This document shows, piece by piece, positions 51,949 to 61,259 of a DNA stretch of 64,000 bases. Position 1 is the stretch's first letter, and each line of letters opens with the position of its first letter. The position numbers and the translations under genes are program-made. The notes beneath the pieces are model-generated. The model was not told the origin of the DNA. It saw nothing but the letters and a program-made list of their open reading frames with translations, and searched no databases. The DNA is from JTS-RE37 sp963756115 (GTDB lineage: Bacteria > Bacteroidota > Bacteroidia > Flavobacteriales > Flavobacteriaceae), in contig CAVWMN010000010.1 of NCBI GenBank assembly GCA_963756115.1, positions 248,001 to 312,000 of the forward strand. The letters are read 5' to 3'.

Positions 51949-53433
51949 TCAGTATTTCGCGCTTTTGCCATTGGCCTGGGTTCGGGTAATAAATTCCCGG
52001 ATATCCGCATTAGCCTTTTGCAGGTCTTCCCGCCGGAGGTACATCATATGGCCACTCCGGTATCCTTTAAACTGGAAACGGTCTTTCATCCGGCCGCTGG
52101 GATCGATCTGCCACATGGTATATTTGGCATTAAAATAGGTGGTTGCGCCATCATAGTATCCGGACTGAATCAATACGTTCAAATACGGGTTCTGGGCCAT
52201 GGCCTGCCGGAGGTCATCACGCGTATGGTCATCCTCGTTATTCCAGGGGTGAACCGGCCCGAACATGTTGTATTTGATGTCGGTTTTAAAATTCAGTTCC
52301 TCCTGGAGGTAATAATTAATGGCCGGGGTAAAACTATGGAGCCAGGACGTCAGTTCCGCACTATAATCAGGTGAATCGCCTGATAATTGTCTGTCCAGGC
52401 CAAGGTAGCGTGAGTCTAACCGGCCTATATTATAGCCGCCACGTTCCCTTAAAAGCGCCTTCCAGAAAAAATCGGTAGGGACATCCAGGTTATGGTCCAG
52501 CACTTCCTTTTTTGACAAGCCGGAGTAATAGGCCATTTTTTCGGCGACGGCATTCTTTTCCGCCTCACTGATAAACCCACCTTTGGCAATCGCCGGAATC
52601 AGCGTATTGATGGTATACTCTTCGGACTCCGGCAGGATCTCCAGCAGGTCTTTTTCCTGTAATGCCTGCGGTAATGCCTTTTGGTACCAGGCGGCCGCCG
52701 TAAAGTAGGGGAGGTTCAATGCGCTGCTCACAGGTCCGCTCTCCCGGATCACTTTATAGTCTGCTGGGGAAACCATAATCACCCCGTTGAGATACATCCA
52801 TTGTTGGTTTTGTAGCGCCAGGGATAATCCCATGACCCGGGTACCCCCATAGCTTTCCCCGATTATGTACTTGGGGGAACGCCAGCGGTTGTTTCGGGTA
52901 ACAAAGGTATTGAGCCATTCGGCGAGGTATTTCGTATCGGCATTGATGCCAAAGAATTTACTTTTATCAACTCCTTCCCCTGTTTCCGGGATCGTGCGGG
53001 AATAACCTGTATTGGCAGGATTCACATAAACAATATCTGTTACATCCAGCACGGAAAAGGGATTCTCCCGCACGCCGTAGGGTTGTACAGGGTAGCCTTC
53101 ATCATCTATGTTCAGGATACGTGGCCCGGTGTAGGCAAGATGCATCCAGACCGAACCTGATCCGGGCCCGCCGTTAAAGGAGATTAACAGTGGCCGGGCA
53201 GCCCTGTCCTTAACATCATTGCGGGTATAATAGGTATAGTGCAGGGAAGCGGTGGGTTTCCCCAGATCATCCCAGACTGGTTGGGTGCCGGTTTGTGCTT
53301 TATAAGAGAAGGTAGTACCATTGACCGTGACGCTGTGCTGGGTTGTAACCAGTGTATCAACAGGAAGTGTCCGCTCCTGTGCCGGGGCAGTGCAGAACAA
53401 TAACAGGAAAGGAATCAGTATAAATCGTTTCAT
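51949..53433 (-). CDS. Secreted S10-family serine carboxypeptidase-like protein
   Basis: 494 residues with a signal peptide ending near CTAPAQ. It has the S10 fold: LISFNGGPGSGSVWMHLAYTGP (oxyanion loop), the nucleophile in YIIGESYGGTRVMGLSLA, and late Asp and His elements in IQSGYYDGAT and GYRSGHMMYL. Members of this branch in bacteria act on peptides or acyl esters; specificity is unknown. Probably periplasmic. It is monocistronic, divergent from the Gfo/Idh/MocA gene. Confidence 0.9.
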   Translation of the reverse strand: MKRFILIPFLLLFCTAPAQERTLPVDTLVTTQHSVTVNGTTFSYKAQTGTQPVWDDLGKPTASLHYTYYTRNDVKDRAARPLLISFNGGPGSGSVWMHLAYTGPRILNIDDEGYPVQPYGVRENPFSVLDVTDIVYVNPANTGYSRTIPETGEGVDKSKFFGINADTKYLAEWLNTFVTRNNRWRSPKYIIGESYGGTRVMGLSLALQNQQWMYLNGVIMVSPADYKVIRESGPVSSALNLPYFTAAAWYQKALPQALQEKDLLEILPESEEYTINTLIPAIAKGGFISEAEKNAVAEKMAYYSGLSKKEVLDHNLDVPTDFFWKALLRERGGYNIGRLDSRYLGLDRQLSGDSPDYSAELTSWLHSFTPAINYYLQEELNFKTDIKYNMFGPVHPWNNEDDHTRDDLRQAMAQNPYLNVLIQSGYYDGATTYFNAKYTMWQIDPSGRMKDRFQFKGYRSGHMMYLRREDLQKANADIREFITRTQANGKSAKY

Positions 53434-53585
53434 ATGGGAGTGTTAATTAGTGGGTTCTAAAATAGGGAAATATGTTTAATAACCCAGAAAACCGTTCGGG
53501 GTCTGGGAACTTTTCAGGGAATCCAATTCATTTTAAATTTTTATCTTTAATAAGCCCTGTCGGAAAGAAATTAAGGAAAGAGATC

Positions 53586-54722
53586 ATGGATAAACTCAGC
53601 AGAAGAAAGTTTAACTCACAGTTGAGTGCCGGACTTGGCGGGCTGGCGCTTCTTACCGGAATGCCATTGGCCTGTGGAATGGGTAATAGCAAACAGGACA
53701 AAAGATCCCTGGGTGTGGCCCTTGTAGGCCTTGGCAGTTACAGTACCTACCAGCTGGCACCGGCCCTTCTTGAAACCCGGTATTGCCACCTGGCCGGGAT
53801 CGTCACCGGATCCCCCGAAAAGGCAGTTCAATGGGCGAAACAATATGGTATCCCGGAGAATAATATCTACAACTACCAGAATTTTGACAACATCGCCGGG
53901 AACGATGAGATCGATATTGTCTACGTGGTTTTGCCGAACAGCATGCATGCTGAATTCAGCATCCGGGCAGCAATGTCCGGCAAACATGTGATCTGTGAGA
54001 AGCCGATGGCGGTAAGCGTAACAGAATGTGACGAAATCATCAATGCCTGTGAAACTGCCGGTGTTAAACTGAGTGTTGGGTATCGGTTGCAGTCAGAACC
54101 GTATACGAAGGAAGTGAAACGGTTGGTAAGGGAAAAAACGTTTGGAAATGTAAACTTTGTGAGCGCTGATGCAGCCTACTTATCCAGGGGAAATCCGGAT
54201 CAATGGCGGTTGGATAAAAAATTGTCGGGTGGTGGGGCTTTGATGAACATGGGGGTATACAGTATTCAGAGCATAATTTACGGTACAGGCCAGAATCCCG
54301 TTTCGGTAACGGCCCAGGAATTCAGTACCCGCCCGGAATATTTTAAGGATACCGATGAGACTGTCACGGCCCAGTTTGAGATTCCCGGCGGCGCAACCGG
54401 GCAGATGATGACATCCCATAATGCCAATGCCAACAGGTTATTTGCCTCCTGTGAAGCGGGATGGTTTGAGCTGGAACCGGCAAATAATTATGGCCCGTTG
54501 CACGGCACCACGTCAGCTGGCGAACTTAACTTTCCCCAGGAACGGCAACAAAAACTTCAGATGGATGATTTTGCCCGGCATATACTGGAAGGAACACCCA
54601 ATGTGGCCCCCGGGCAAATGGGGAAGCGCGATATGATCATTGTGGAAGCGATCTATAAATCGATTGCAGAAGGGAATAAGAAGATTTCCCTTAAATTAGG
54701 GAACCTGGGGATTGTACAATAA
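53586..54722 (+). CDS. Tat-exported Gfo/Idh/MocA family oxidoreductase
   Basis: 378 residues from ATG 53586 (MDKLSRRKFNSQLSAGLGGLALL), which gives a twin-arginine signal with SRRKF; the open frame reaches 53472 but has no signal before it. The dinucleotide site is VALVGLGSYSTYQLAP, the catalytic EKP motif is CEKPMAVSVTECDE, and the C-terminal domain has GGGALMNMGVYSIQS. Tat export suits a protein that folds with bound NAD. The TATCTTTA box at 53542-53549 is one base off the -7 consensus. With the DUF1080 cluster at 30 kb it may serve 3-keto sugar metabolism. Confidence 0.88.
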   Translation: MDKLSRRKFNSQLSAGLGGLALLTGMPLACGMGNSKQDKRSLGVALVGLGSYSTYQLAPALLETRYCHLAGIVTGSPEKAVQWAKQYGIPENNIYNYQNFDNIAGNDEIDIVYVVLPNSMHAEFSIRAAMSGKHVICEKPMAVSVTECDEIINACETAGVKLSVGYRLQSEPYTKEVKRLVREKTFGNVNFVSADAAYLSRGNPDQWRLDKKLSGGGALMNMGVYSIQSIIYGTGQNPVSVTAQEFSTRPEYFKDTDETVTAQFEIPGGATGQMMTSHNANANRLFASCEAGWFELEPANNYGPLHGTTSAGELNFPQERQQKLQMDDFARHILEGTPNVAPGQMGKRDMIIVEAIYKSIAEGNKKISLKLGNLGIVQ

Positions 54723-54767
54723 CAGCAGCAGCGTTGCTGCTTACCCTATATTGGAATACCAGGATAT

Positions 54768-55148
54768 TTATAGGTCAGGGGATTCTTCAGCGTGCAGTAA
54801 CCAAAAGATCGCTGCCCGTTTTGTTCCAAAGAGACGCATCAGTCCCTCCCGGTTTTGTGCAACCGATTCCATAAACCCATCGATATAATCCTTATGCCAG
54901 ACGATGGCAAGCTTTACTTCCCGGCCTAATATTTTTGCTGCTTTTTCCGCCATAAAGAATCGCTCCACTACCGGCAGGTCTTCCGGGACTACCCGCAATC
55001 CGTTGATCAAAACCTTATAGACCTGCTCTCTTTCACAAACAGAACGTATATAGGCAGGAAATTCTATAAAGCTCCAGTAATCATATCTCCCGGTAACCTT
55101 CATTTCAAGGTAACCCTCTTTTTTTTCAAATGAGAAATCACTCTTCAT
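54768..55148 (-). CDS. Small STAS-like/SpoIIAA-like protein (low-confidence family)
   Basis: 126 residues from ATG 55148; the frame reaches 55187. It is a single alpha/beta domain with FEKKEGYLEMKVTGRYDY, VLINGLRVVPEDLPVV, KLAIVWHKDYIDGFM and GTKRAAIFWLLHAEE. The sheet-helix order resembles SpoIIAA-like STAS folds, but no diagnostic motif is present, so the name is tentative. Cytoplasmic. No terminator between it and the Gfo/Idh/MocA gene, which faces it. Confidence 0.6.
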   Translation of the reverse strand: MKSDFSFEKKEGYLEMKVTGRYDYWSFIEFPAYIRSVCEREQVYKVLINGLRVVPEDLPVVERFFMAEKAAKILGREVKLAIVWHKDYIDGFMESVAQNREGLMRLFGTKRAAIFWLLHAEESPDL

Positions 55149-55234
55149 ATGATTGAATGCAATTGAGTTAAAACAATAAGATAACAAGTGGGGGAGGGGT
55201 TGTGAAGGTATCTAATATAGGGTTTATTTTTCAA

Positions 55235-55999
55235 TTAAAATTTCTCGAAGGCGCCCAGGCCAAATAGTGCATAATCATATTTCACAGGATCTTCCGGGTC
55301 GAGCAAGCGGAGGCTGTTGTCCAGTTCCTCAACGGCTTTTGCATCGTTCTGCTTTCGAAGCAGCAGACCCAGCGAACGGGCAACCCGCCCGGAATGAACA
55401 TCCAAAGGGCAGGAGAGCAGCCTGGGTGGGATGCTTTTCCATAATCCAAAATCTACCCCATGGGAATCCTGCCTGACCATCCAGCGTAAATACATATTGA
55501 TCCGTTTTGCTGCAGATCCACGGGCTGGATCCGAAATATGTTTTCGGGACCTTGACGGGTGGTCTATCTCAAAAAACAAATTTCTGAAAGCAGTAATTCC
55601 CGGTTGCAGCGAGGTAGCGGTCGCGTGGCTGGCAAACAGGCTTTCCGGGCCAGCATGGTAGCTATAGATATGACGCAGTCCCCTGACAAAACAAACCAGG
55701 TCATCACCGTTAAACGTGCGGTGCACAAACTTCTTCAGGCTTTTGAGGTCCCCATCGGTATGGCCCCTAACAAATTCGTATGGCGAATTATCCAATAGTT
55801 CCATCAGGAGGGTGGCATTTCGGATGATGCTTTTCCTGTTGCCCCATGCAATCGTAGCCGTAAGGAACGCACTGATCTCTACATCTTCCTTTTTGGTAAA
55901 TCGATGGGGTATCTGGATAGGGTCACTTGCCACAAAAGTGGGCTGGTTATAGCTGGTTACCTTAGCCTCCAGGAATTCCTTCAGTTCCGTTCGCGTCAT
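55235..55999 (-). CDS. TIGR02757/DUF2400 family protein
   Basis: 254 residues, the standard length. Diagnostic segments are VASDPIQIPHRFTKKEDVEISAFLTA, IAWGNRKSIIRNATLLMELLD, YSYHAGPESLF and KRINMYLRWMVRQDSHGVDF with PLDVHSGRVARSLGLL. This family is all-helical and resembles DNA glycosylase-like HhH proteins, but its function is not established. Its start overlaps the CPBP gene stop by 4 bp (ATGA-type coupling). It ends a TIGR02757-CPBP-LolD operon on the minus strand. Confidence 0.9.
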   Translation of the reverse strand: MTRTELKEFLEAKVTSYNQPTFVASDPIQIPHRFTKKEDVEISAFLTATIAWGNRKSIIRNATLLMELLDNSPYEFVRGHTDGDLKSLKKFVHRTFNGDDLVCFVRGLRHIYSYHAGPESLFASHATATSLQPGITAFRNLFFEIDHPSRSRKHISDPARGSAAKRINMYLRWMVRQDSHGVDFGLWKSIPPRLLSCPLDVHSGRVARSLGLLLRKQNDAKAVEELDNSLRLLDPEDPVKYDYALFGLGAFEKF

Positions 56000-56550
56000 A
56001 GTGTCTTGATATGGTTCAGCAGCAGGAGCGGGCCAATCAGCAAGAAGTTATAGGACGCATGAAACAACATGGCCCACAACAATCCGAATTGGACGCGAAG
56101 GTATCCGAGGATGGCCCCGACGATAATCTGCGGAGCAACCAGGAGGGGCGAAAAAAGCAAAACGGTGGCCGTAACCTGGAAGTTAATGAGGTGATAGAAT
56201 CCAAATACCAGCGTAAATGCATAGAATATATAGTTAAAGCAGCGGCTATCCCGGAATAATACCAGCGGCCATCGAAACACTAATTCCTCCAGTATCGGCG
56301 CAAGCAGTACAGCTGCCAGTAACAGGAAAGCCGGGGTATAGGTGTCTGTTAAATCTTCCAGGGCATGGGTGCCAAAATCGATCCTATCCAAAGAATCCAG
56401 CATCCCGATACCGATCCCCAGCAGCAGGCTCAGGCCCATTGCGAGCAGCATCAACGCCAGGAATACAGTAATTCTATACTTCGGGTTACTAACACTATTT
56501 TCCTGATAAACTGGATTTTTTAAAAAAACAAAAAACGAACGGATCATCAT
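55996..56550 (-). CDS. CPBP-family intramembrane metalloprotease
   Basis: 184 residues with about five hydrophobic helices. Motif 1 EELVFRWPLVL (the EExxxR type), motif 2 FGFYHLIN (FxxxH) and motif 3 LLWAMLFHASYNF (H). These are the CPBP (Abi/CAAX-type) active-site residues, all present. Substrate unknown. The gene is coupled by 4-bp overlaps on both sides, with TIGR02757 downstream and LolD upstream. Confidence 0.87.
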   Translation of the reverse strand: MMIRSFFVFLKNPVYQENSVSNPKYRITVFLALMLLAMGLSLLLGIGIGMLDSLDRIDFGTHALEDLTDTYTPAFLLLAAVLLAPILEELVFRWPLVLFRDSRCFNYIFYAFTLVFGFYHLINFQVTATVLLFSPLLVAPQIIVGAILGYLRVQFGLLWAMLFHASYNFLLIGPLLLLNHIKTL

Positions 56551-57209
56551 TTCAGGAGTTGACCATCAACCATGGTGAGTTTCCGATCAGCCATATCAGC
56601 AAGTTCTTCGTTATGGGTTACGATAACAAAGGTTTGCCCAAAGCGGTCCCTCAGGTCAAAAAAAAGCTGGTGCAATTTATCGGCACTTTCTGTATCAAGG
56701 TTTCCACTGGGTTCATCCGCAAGGATGATGGCAGGATTATTGACCAACGCCCTTGCCACAGCCACCCGTTGTTGTTCGCCTCCCGATAGTTCAGAAGGTT
56801 TATGGTGTGAACGTTCTTTCAGGCCTAGAAAATCAAGCAGGTCCGAAGCCCTGGACTCCGCTTCTGCCCGGGGTGTCCCTTTGATGAATGCCGGGATACA
56901 TACATTTTCAAATGCCGTAAACTCTGGTAGTAACTGATGGAACTGGAAAATAAAACCAATATGTTCATTTCGGAAGCGGGCCATATTTCGCTCGGATAAT
57001 CCGTTCACCAGGATTTCATTGATTCGCAACTCACTTTCATTTTTATTGGAGGGGATGTCCAGCGTCCCCACAATTTGCAGTAAAGTGGTCTTACCTGCAC
57101 CCGATGGCCCAACTATGGTCACAATTTCACCTTTGGCGATATGCAGGTCAACACCTTTCAGTACCTGGAGGTTCCCGTAAAATTTCTGGATATTCCGCGC
57201 TTCTATCAT
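56547..57209 (-). CDS. lolD: ABC transporter ATPase LolD-like
   Basis: 220 residues from ATG 57209 (MIEARNIQKFYGN); the extra upstream frame to 57239 is not family-like. Walker A GPSGAGKTT, Q-loop FIFQFHQLLPEF, signature LSGGEQQRVAVARAL, Walker B IILADEPSGNLD, H-switch VTHNEELA. The FHQLLPEFTAFENV segment is typical of LolD (lipoprotein release) and MacB-type ATPases. The membrane partner (LolC/E) is not in the window. First gene of the operon, divergent from folE by 193 bp. Confidence 0.85.
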   Translation of the reverse strand: MIEARNIQKFYGNLQVLKGVDLHIAKGEIVTIVGPSGAGKTTLLQIVGTLDIPSNKNESELRINEILVNGLSERNMARFRNEHIGFIFQFHQLLPEFTAFENVCIPAFIKGTPRAEAESRASDLLDFLGLKERSHHKPSELSGGEQQRVAVARALVNNPAIILADEPSGNLDTESADKLHQLFFDLRDRFGQTFVIVTHNEELADMADRKLTMVDGQLLK

Positions 57210-57402
57210 TGTGGCTAAAATACGGACGAAAGTATACAATCGGGGCCAAATGGCAAAAAATTAACTCCCCACCCGCATCAGCTGCGGCCTTATAACAGGG
57301 AGGGCATATGCTATGATGGATTATATCTATGGAGATTGAAAACATTTGCTGGATATTTGTAATAATTTAGAGAAATTTATTGTTGAACCAATTCCTCAAA
57401 AG

Positions 57403-58002
57403 ATGTCGCCATATAAATATTTAGAAGAATTTAATATCCAAATAACCAGTGAAGTTCAGGAGCACTTTTCAAATATAATCGAAGACATTGGAGAGGATGT
57501 TTCCCGGGACGGCTTGTTGAAAACACCGGAACGTGCTGCAAAGGCCATGCTTTTCCTTACCCAGGGATACAAGCAGGATGCAGTAAGTATTCTGAACGGA
57601 GCTATGTTTGAAGAATCCTATGATGACATGGTCATCATCAAGGATATTGAAGTTTACTCACTCTGTGAACACCATATGCTGCCCTTTTTTGGCAAGGCAC
57701 ATATAGCCTATATTCCGGATGGACATATTGTAGGGTTAAGCAAGATTCCCAGGGTCGTGGATGTATTTGCCCGCCGCCTGCAGGTTCAGGAACGACTTAC
57801 CCATGATATCCTGGAGTGTATCAATAATACCTTAAAACCAAAAGGGGTAGCCGTTGTGATCGAAGCGGCCCATATGTGCATGATGATGCGGGGTGTGCAA
57901 AAGCAAAACTCGGTGACTACCACATCCGGTTTCCGGGGACAGTTTGAAAAACAGGAGACCCGGAACGAGTTCCTGAAGCTGATCAGTTCCCACCTCTCCT
58001 AA
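57403..58002 (+). CDS. folE: GTP cyclohydrolase I
   Basis: 199 residues from ATG 57403 (MSPYKYLEEFNIQITS). A TTG at 57346 opens the frame earlier but adds a sequence with no family match. The enzyme converts GTP to dihydroneopterin triphosphate for folate or biopterin. Motifs: YSLCEHHMLPFFGKAHIAYI with zinc Cys and His, LSKIPRVVDVFARRLQVQERLT, and the third ligand in AHMCMMMRGVQKQNS. Cytoplasmic homodecamer. The next small gene follows 9 bp after the stop. Confidence 0.94.
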   Translation: MSPYKYLEEFNIQITSEVQEHFSNIIEDIGEDVSRDGLLKTPERAAKAMLFLTQGYKQDAVSILNGAMFEESYDDMVIIKDIEVYSLCEHHMLPFFGKAHIAYIPDGHIVGLSKIPRVVDVFARRLQVQERLTHDILECINNTLKPKGVAVVIEAAHMCMMMRGVQKQNSVTTTSGFRGQFEKQETRNEFLKLISSHLS

Positions 58003-58011
58003 TACCGTATT

Positions 58012-58341
58012 ATGCCAACAGACCCATCACAACCTCAAAGCAATTTCGGCCTGCACCATAAAAAGACCCGCCTCTTTCTTGGGCTCTTATTTGATGGCAT
58101 TGGGATGCTTTCCTTCCTGATCCCGGGAATCGGGGAATTCTCCGACATTATCTGGGCGCCTGTAGCAGGGTGGCTCATGACCAGGATGTACCCGGGAAAG
58201 ATCGGGCAGGCAGCGGGGATCGTAACATTTATTGAAGAACTCGTACCAGGACTCGATGTGGTCCCTTCCTTTACGCTGATGTGGCTTTATACCTATTTGC
58301 TGAAGCAGGGAAAAACAAGCAATCAGCTATTAAAGAAGTGA
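58012..58341 (+). CDS. Small conserved membrane protein
   Basis: 109 residues with about three hydrophobic segments (LFLGLLFDGIGMLSFLI, IIWAPVAGWLMTRM, VVPSFTLMWLYTYLL). The PGIGEFSDIIWAPVAGW motif resembles a small flavobacterial family of unknown function. It is 9 bp after folE and probably transcribed with it. No catalytic motif. Confidence 0.75.
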   Translation: MPTDPSQPQSNFGLHHKKTRLFLGLLFDGIGMLSFLIPGIGEFSDIIWAPVAGWLMTRMYPGKIGQAAGIVTFIEELVPGLDVVPSFTLMWLYTYLLKQGKTSNQLLKK

Positions 58342-58584
58342 CACAAAGGGCCTTCGGAAGTAAGCCTTCATTTCCGGCGCCATGCTGTCAACTTATGATT
58401 TATCAAAGCAAATTTTATATTTTATTGAGTTCATAACTTCTTGGAATTCTTGGTAGTGGAATTGCTAATTGCACTACATTAGCGTGTTATTTTCAGATAA
58501 CTTACTTCTCTTTTTTTCACCACATAATCCGTTGGAACGGACTATGTGCTATGCCAAGTTCTCTAATTACTTAATTTCAATCGT
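58342..58584. other. Intergenic region before the ferritin-like gene pair
   Basis: 243 bp with no gene. It contains the promoter of the ferritin-like genes, but no TAnnTTTG match was found. No terminator for folE is visible. AT-rich around 58410-58560. Confidence 0.5.
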
Positions 58585-59334
58585 ATGGACAAAAACAATC
58601 TTATGTTGTTACCGGACGGTGTAGTTAACCGTAACCATCGCAGGCAATTCCTCAAACTCGGGGGGATGGCCGTGCTGGGCACCGGCTTATTGATGGCATG
58701 TTCCCCTGAGGAAGAGGTCATCCTTACCGAAAATGAAAAACCCACCCCTGCCCCTGGTCCGCAAGAAGGAGCTGATTCGGTTTTCGATTTGGGAGAGGGG
58801 GATGCGGGACTCCTGAATTACTTATATGCCCTGGCGCAATTGGGAGCTGATTTTTATACGCAGGCTGTGAATTCAACGGCAGATTTAACTGAAATTTATA
58901 GGATGAATTTGCAGGATATGTATAATCATGAAGTAAACCAACGCGAATTGCTGAGAGCAGTAGTACTTGCTGAAGTTGGTGGAGAGGAGGAACTTGTTTT
59001 ACCCCCATTGCATTTTCAAGAGTATTCTCTCACTACTCTACAATCAATAGATTATTATGCTAATGTATATACAAACACGGCAATTGCTGCATATAATGGA
59101 GTTGGCAGATATTTTTCCAATCCGGAATATATCCTTCTGGCAAGTAAAATTGGTTCCGTACACGCAAGACATGCCGCTGCTAATAATTGGTATGGATTTA
59201 ACGGGTTTTTCGTAGGTGGCCCGTTACTGGTAAGCAATCTAACTGGGCTGGAACGGGCCTGGGATCCCTCACAGGTACTTGATTACCATTATTTAATTTT
59301 CAGTGATCAATTTACTTCCAATCACTTGCCATAA
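58585..59334 (+). CDS. Tat lipoprotein, ferritin-like domain, copy A
   Basis: 249 residues. Twin-arginine motif HRRQFLKLGGMAVLG with lipobox LLMAC, so it is a Tat-exported lipoprotein. A Pro/Glu-rich spacer (KPTPAPGPQEG) leads to a four-helix ferritin-like domain with LNYLYALAQLGADFY, NLQDMYNHEVNQRELLRA, then IGSVHARHAAANNWY near the C-terminus. Several Glu and His are placed like a diiron site (Glu-His in YNHE, HARH), but metal binding is not proven. It is followed 31 bp later by a second ferritin-like gene. Such pairs occur in several Bacteroidota and related groups. Confidence 0.82.
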   Translation: MDKNNLMLLPDGVVNRNHRRQFLKLGGMAVLGTGLLMACSPEEEVILTENEKPTPAPGPQEGADSVFDLGEGDAGLLNYLYALAQLGADFYTQAVNSTADLTEIYRMNLQDMYNHEVNQRELLRAVVLAEVGGEEELVLPPLHFQEYSLTTLQSIDYYANVYTNTAIAAYNGVGRYFSNPEYILLASKIGSVHARHAAANNWYGFNGFFVGGPLLVSNLTGLERAWDPSQVLDYHYLIFSDQFTSNHLP

Positions 59335-59365
59335 TCCCTTACTAATTGTTTTAAAAGCTGCAGCT

Positions 59366-60205
59366 ATGAACCTTATACACTATTTAGATCAATTAAATAA
59401 AGAGGACCTACTCCTGCACAAATCTTCGCGCAGGCAGGTATTTAAAAAAATGGGGACCGTTGGAAAGAAATTGGCATTGGCATCCCTTCCGATTGGGCTT
59501 ACCTTAAAACCAGAACCCGCGTTTAGCGCACCCGTTCAGGACAATGTGGTTGAAGTATTGCAATTTGTCCTTATGCTGGAATCCCTTGAAGAAAAATTTT
59601 ACCTTACCGCCCTGGCCTGTGATATTTTTCCCCAAATTGCGCCCAATGATATTCCCTATAATATTATCGAGGCCATTGCATTTTATAAAACAGCTCACAT
59701 AAACTACCTGCAGGCTACCCTTGCAGATCTGGGGGCGGAACCCATTGAAAATCCGGAGTACGATTTTACGGTAGGGGGGCTGTTCGACCCCTTGAATGAA
59801 AATGGCATCGGCAAGGAAGCGGCCTATACCCAGTTTCTGGCCTTTGCCCAGGCATTTGAAGATATCGGAGTCCGCGCTTATAAAGGGCAACTGCTAAATC
59901 TTCAGGGTTCTGAATTTCTTACAACCCTATTACAGATCCATTCCGTTGCTGCACGGCTAGCTTACGGTGCACGCAGGTTACATAAGTTCAAAGGATGGAT
60001 TGCGGGGAATGAAAGGGGTGAAGGGATGCCCGACCTGACCCAGCCCGTATATAACGGGGAGGAAAATGTCATTCAGGCAGGGGTGGATGTGACCACATTG
60101 GGGGAAGGTTCCCCCTTTGGGATCATGGCAGCTACCGAGGCCTATGATGAACCGTTGGCCAAAGAGGAAGTCCTGGCCTATATCCGCCTGTTCATTAAGT
60201 CCTGA
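59366..60205 (+). CDS. Tat-exported ferritin-like protein, copy B
   Basis: 279 residues from ATG 59366; the frame opens at 59303 inside the previous gene. Signal region SRRQVFKKMGTVGKKLALAS without a lipobox cysteine. The ferritin-like domain has LQFVLMLESLEEKFYLTAL, AIAFYKTAHINYLQATL and FLTTLLQIHSVAARLAYGAR, with Glu and His spaced as in a four-helix metal site. It differs much from copy A, so this is an old pair rather than a recent duplication. A strong terminator follows 20 bp after the stop. Possible roles are iron storage, oxidant handling or desiccation stress, unproven. Confidence 0.82.
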   Translation: MNLIHYLDQLNKEDLLLHKSSRRQVFKKMGTVGKKLALASLPIGLTLKPEPAFSAPVQDNVVEVLQFVLMLESLEEKFYLTALACDIFPQIAPNDIPYNIIEAIAFYKTAHINYLQATLADLGAEPIENPEYDFTVGGLFDPLNENGIGKEAAYTQFLAFAQAFEDIGVRAYKGQLLNLQGSEFLTTLLQIHSVAARLAYGARRLHKFKGWIAGNERGEGMPDLTQPVYNGEENVIQAGVDVTTLGEGSPFGIMAATEAYDEPLAKEEVLAYIRLFIKS

Positions 60206-60225
60206 ACCCTGCTTACTTCATACCG

Positions 60226-60257
60226 ACACCATTGCACCACCAATGGTGTTTTTATTT
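60226..60257 (+). terminator. Rho-independent terminator after the ferritin-like pair
   Basis: Nine-bp perfect stem ACACCATTG / CAATGGTGT (60226-60234 and 60241-60249) with a 6-nt loop followed by TTTTATTTG. Confidence 0.9.
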
Positions 60258-60295
60258 GACAATAGATAAGAGAATCCCGTTCGCAGAGGTTTGCG

Positions 60296-60303
60296 TAATT
60301 TTG
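60296..60303 (+). promoter_or_regulatory. -7 box for the sterol desaturase-family gene
   Basis: TAATTTTG fits TAnnTTTG and lies 47 nt before the ATG at 60351. It supports that start over an in-frame one at 60291, which lies upstream of the box. Confidence 0.45.
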
Positions 60304-60350
60304 CGGCAGGGATTGCGACTAAACAGGTCGTTAGTCAGAATGACGCCACC

Positions 60351-61259
60351 ATGGATGCCTATATCAATGCCTTTGTCGAAGCCTTTGCCTCAAATGTCAA
60401 CTGGACGTGGAGGTCCATTATTTTTGAGGTCCCCTGGTACACCAATTATTTCTGGGGCCTAATCCTGATATCCCTGCTGGTATGGGGTTTGGAAATCCTG
60501 ATTCCCTGGCGTAAGAACCAATCGGTTTTCCGAAAGGACTTCTGGCTGGACGCGTTCTACATTTTCTTTAATTTTTTTATATTCTCTATTGCCATCAGTG
60601 GGTTCTACAAATTGCTGGAGGTTTTTTTCAGCGACATGGGTATCGCTGCCAGCAGCCTGTCAGTACTCAACCTCTCTTCACTTTCCATGGGCCTGCAACT
60701 GGTGATTTTCTTTGTGCTGCTCGATTTTTTCCAGTGGTTCACCCATATCCTGTTGCACAAATACCCCTTCCTCTGGCAATTCCACAAGATTCACCATAGT
60801 GTTAAGGAAATGGGGTTTGCAGCTCATTTCCGGTATCACTGGATGGAAAATATAGTATATAAACCCCTTAAAACATTAGGGATCATGCTGCTGGGGGGCT
60901 TTGAGCCCCAACAAGCTTTTATCGTACATTTTGTTGCTATATCAATTGGGCATTTAAACCACGCTAACGTGAAGCTTACGTGGGGCCCTTTAAAGTATTT
61001 GTTTAATAATCCTGTAATGCATTTATACCACCATTCCTATGTACTCCCGGAAGGGAAATACGGGGTTAATTTCGGGATCAGCCTGAGCCTGTGGGATTAT
61101 ATTTTCAGGACCAACTACATCCCGGAAGAGAGTGGGACCATTCCCCTGGGATTTGAAGGGGATGATGAAATACCAAAGAATTTCCTGGGTCAGGCTACCT
61201 ATGGATTCAAACGAAAGAACCGGGTACACCAATCCGATACTTTAAAGTCCGACACTTAA
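60351..61259 (+). CDS. Sterol desaturase/fatty acid hydroxylase family membrane protein
   Basis: 302 residues with about four hydrophobic segments. The histidine boxes of the family are present: FTHILLHK, FHKIHHSVKE and VMHLYHHSY, with a further GHLNH. These bind a diiron site that hydroxylates or desaturates lipids at the membrane. The bacterial substrate is unknown. The last 18 bp overlap the convergent end of the TonB receptor gene. Confidence 0.88.
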   Translation: MDAYINAFVEAFASNVNWTWRSIIFEVPWYTNYFWGLILISLLVWGLEILIPWRKNQSVFRKDFWLDAFYIFFNFFIFSIAISGFYKLLEVFFSDMGIAASSLSVLNLSSLSMGLQLVIFFVLLDFFQWFTHILLHKYPFLWQFHKIHHSVKEMGFAAHFRYHWMENIVYKPLKTLGIMLLGGFEPQQAFIVHFVAISIGHLNHANVKLTWGPLKYLFNNPVMHLYHHSYVLPEGKYGVNFGISLSLWDYIFRTNYIPEESGTIPLGFEGDDEIPKNFLGQATYGFKRKNRVHQSDTLKSDT

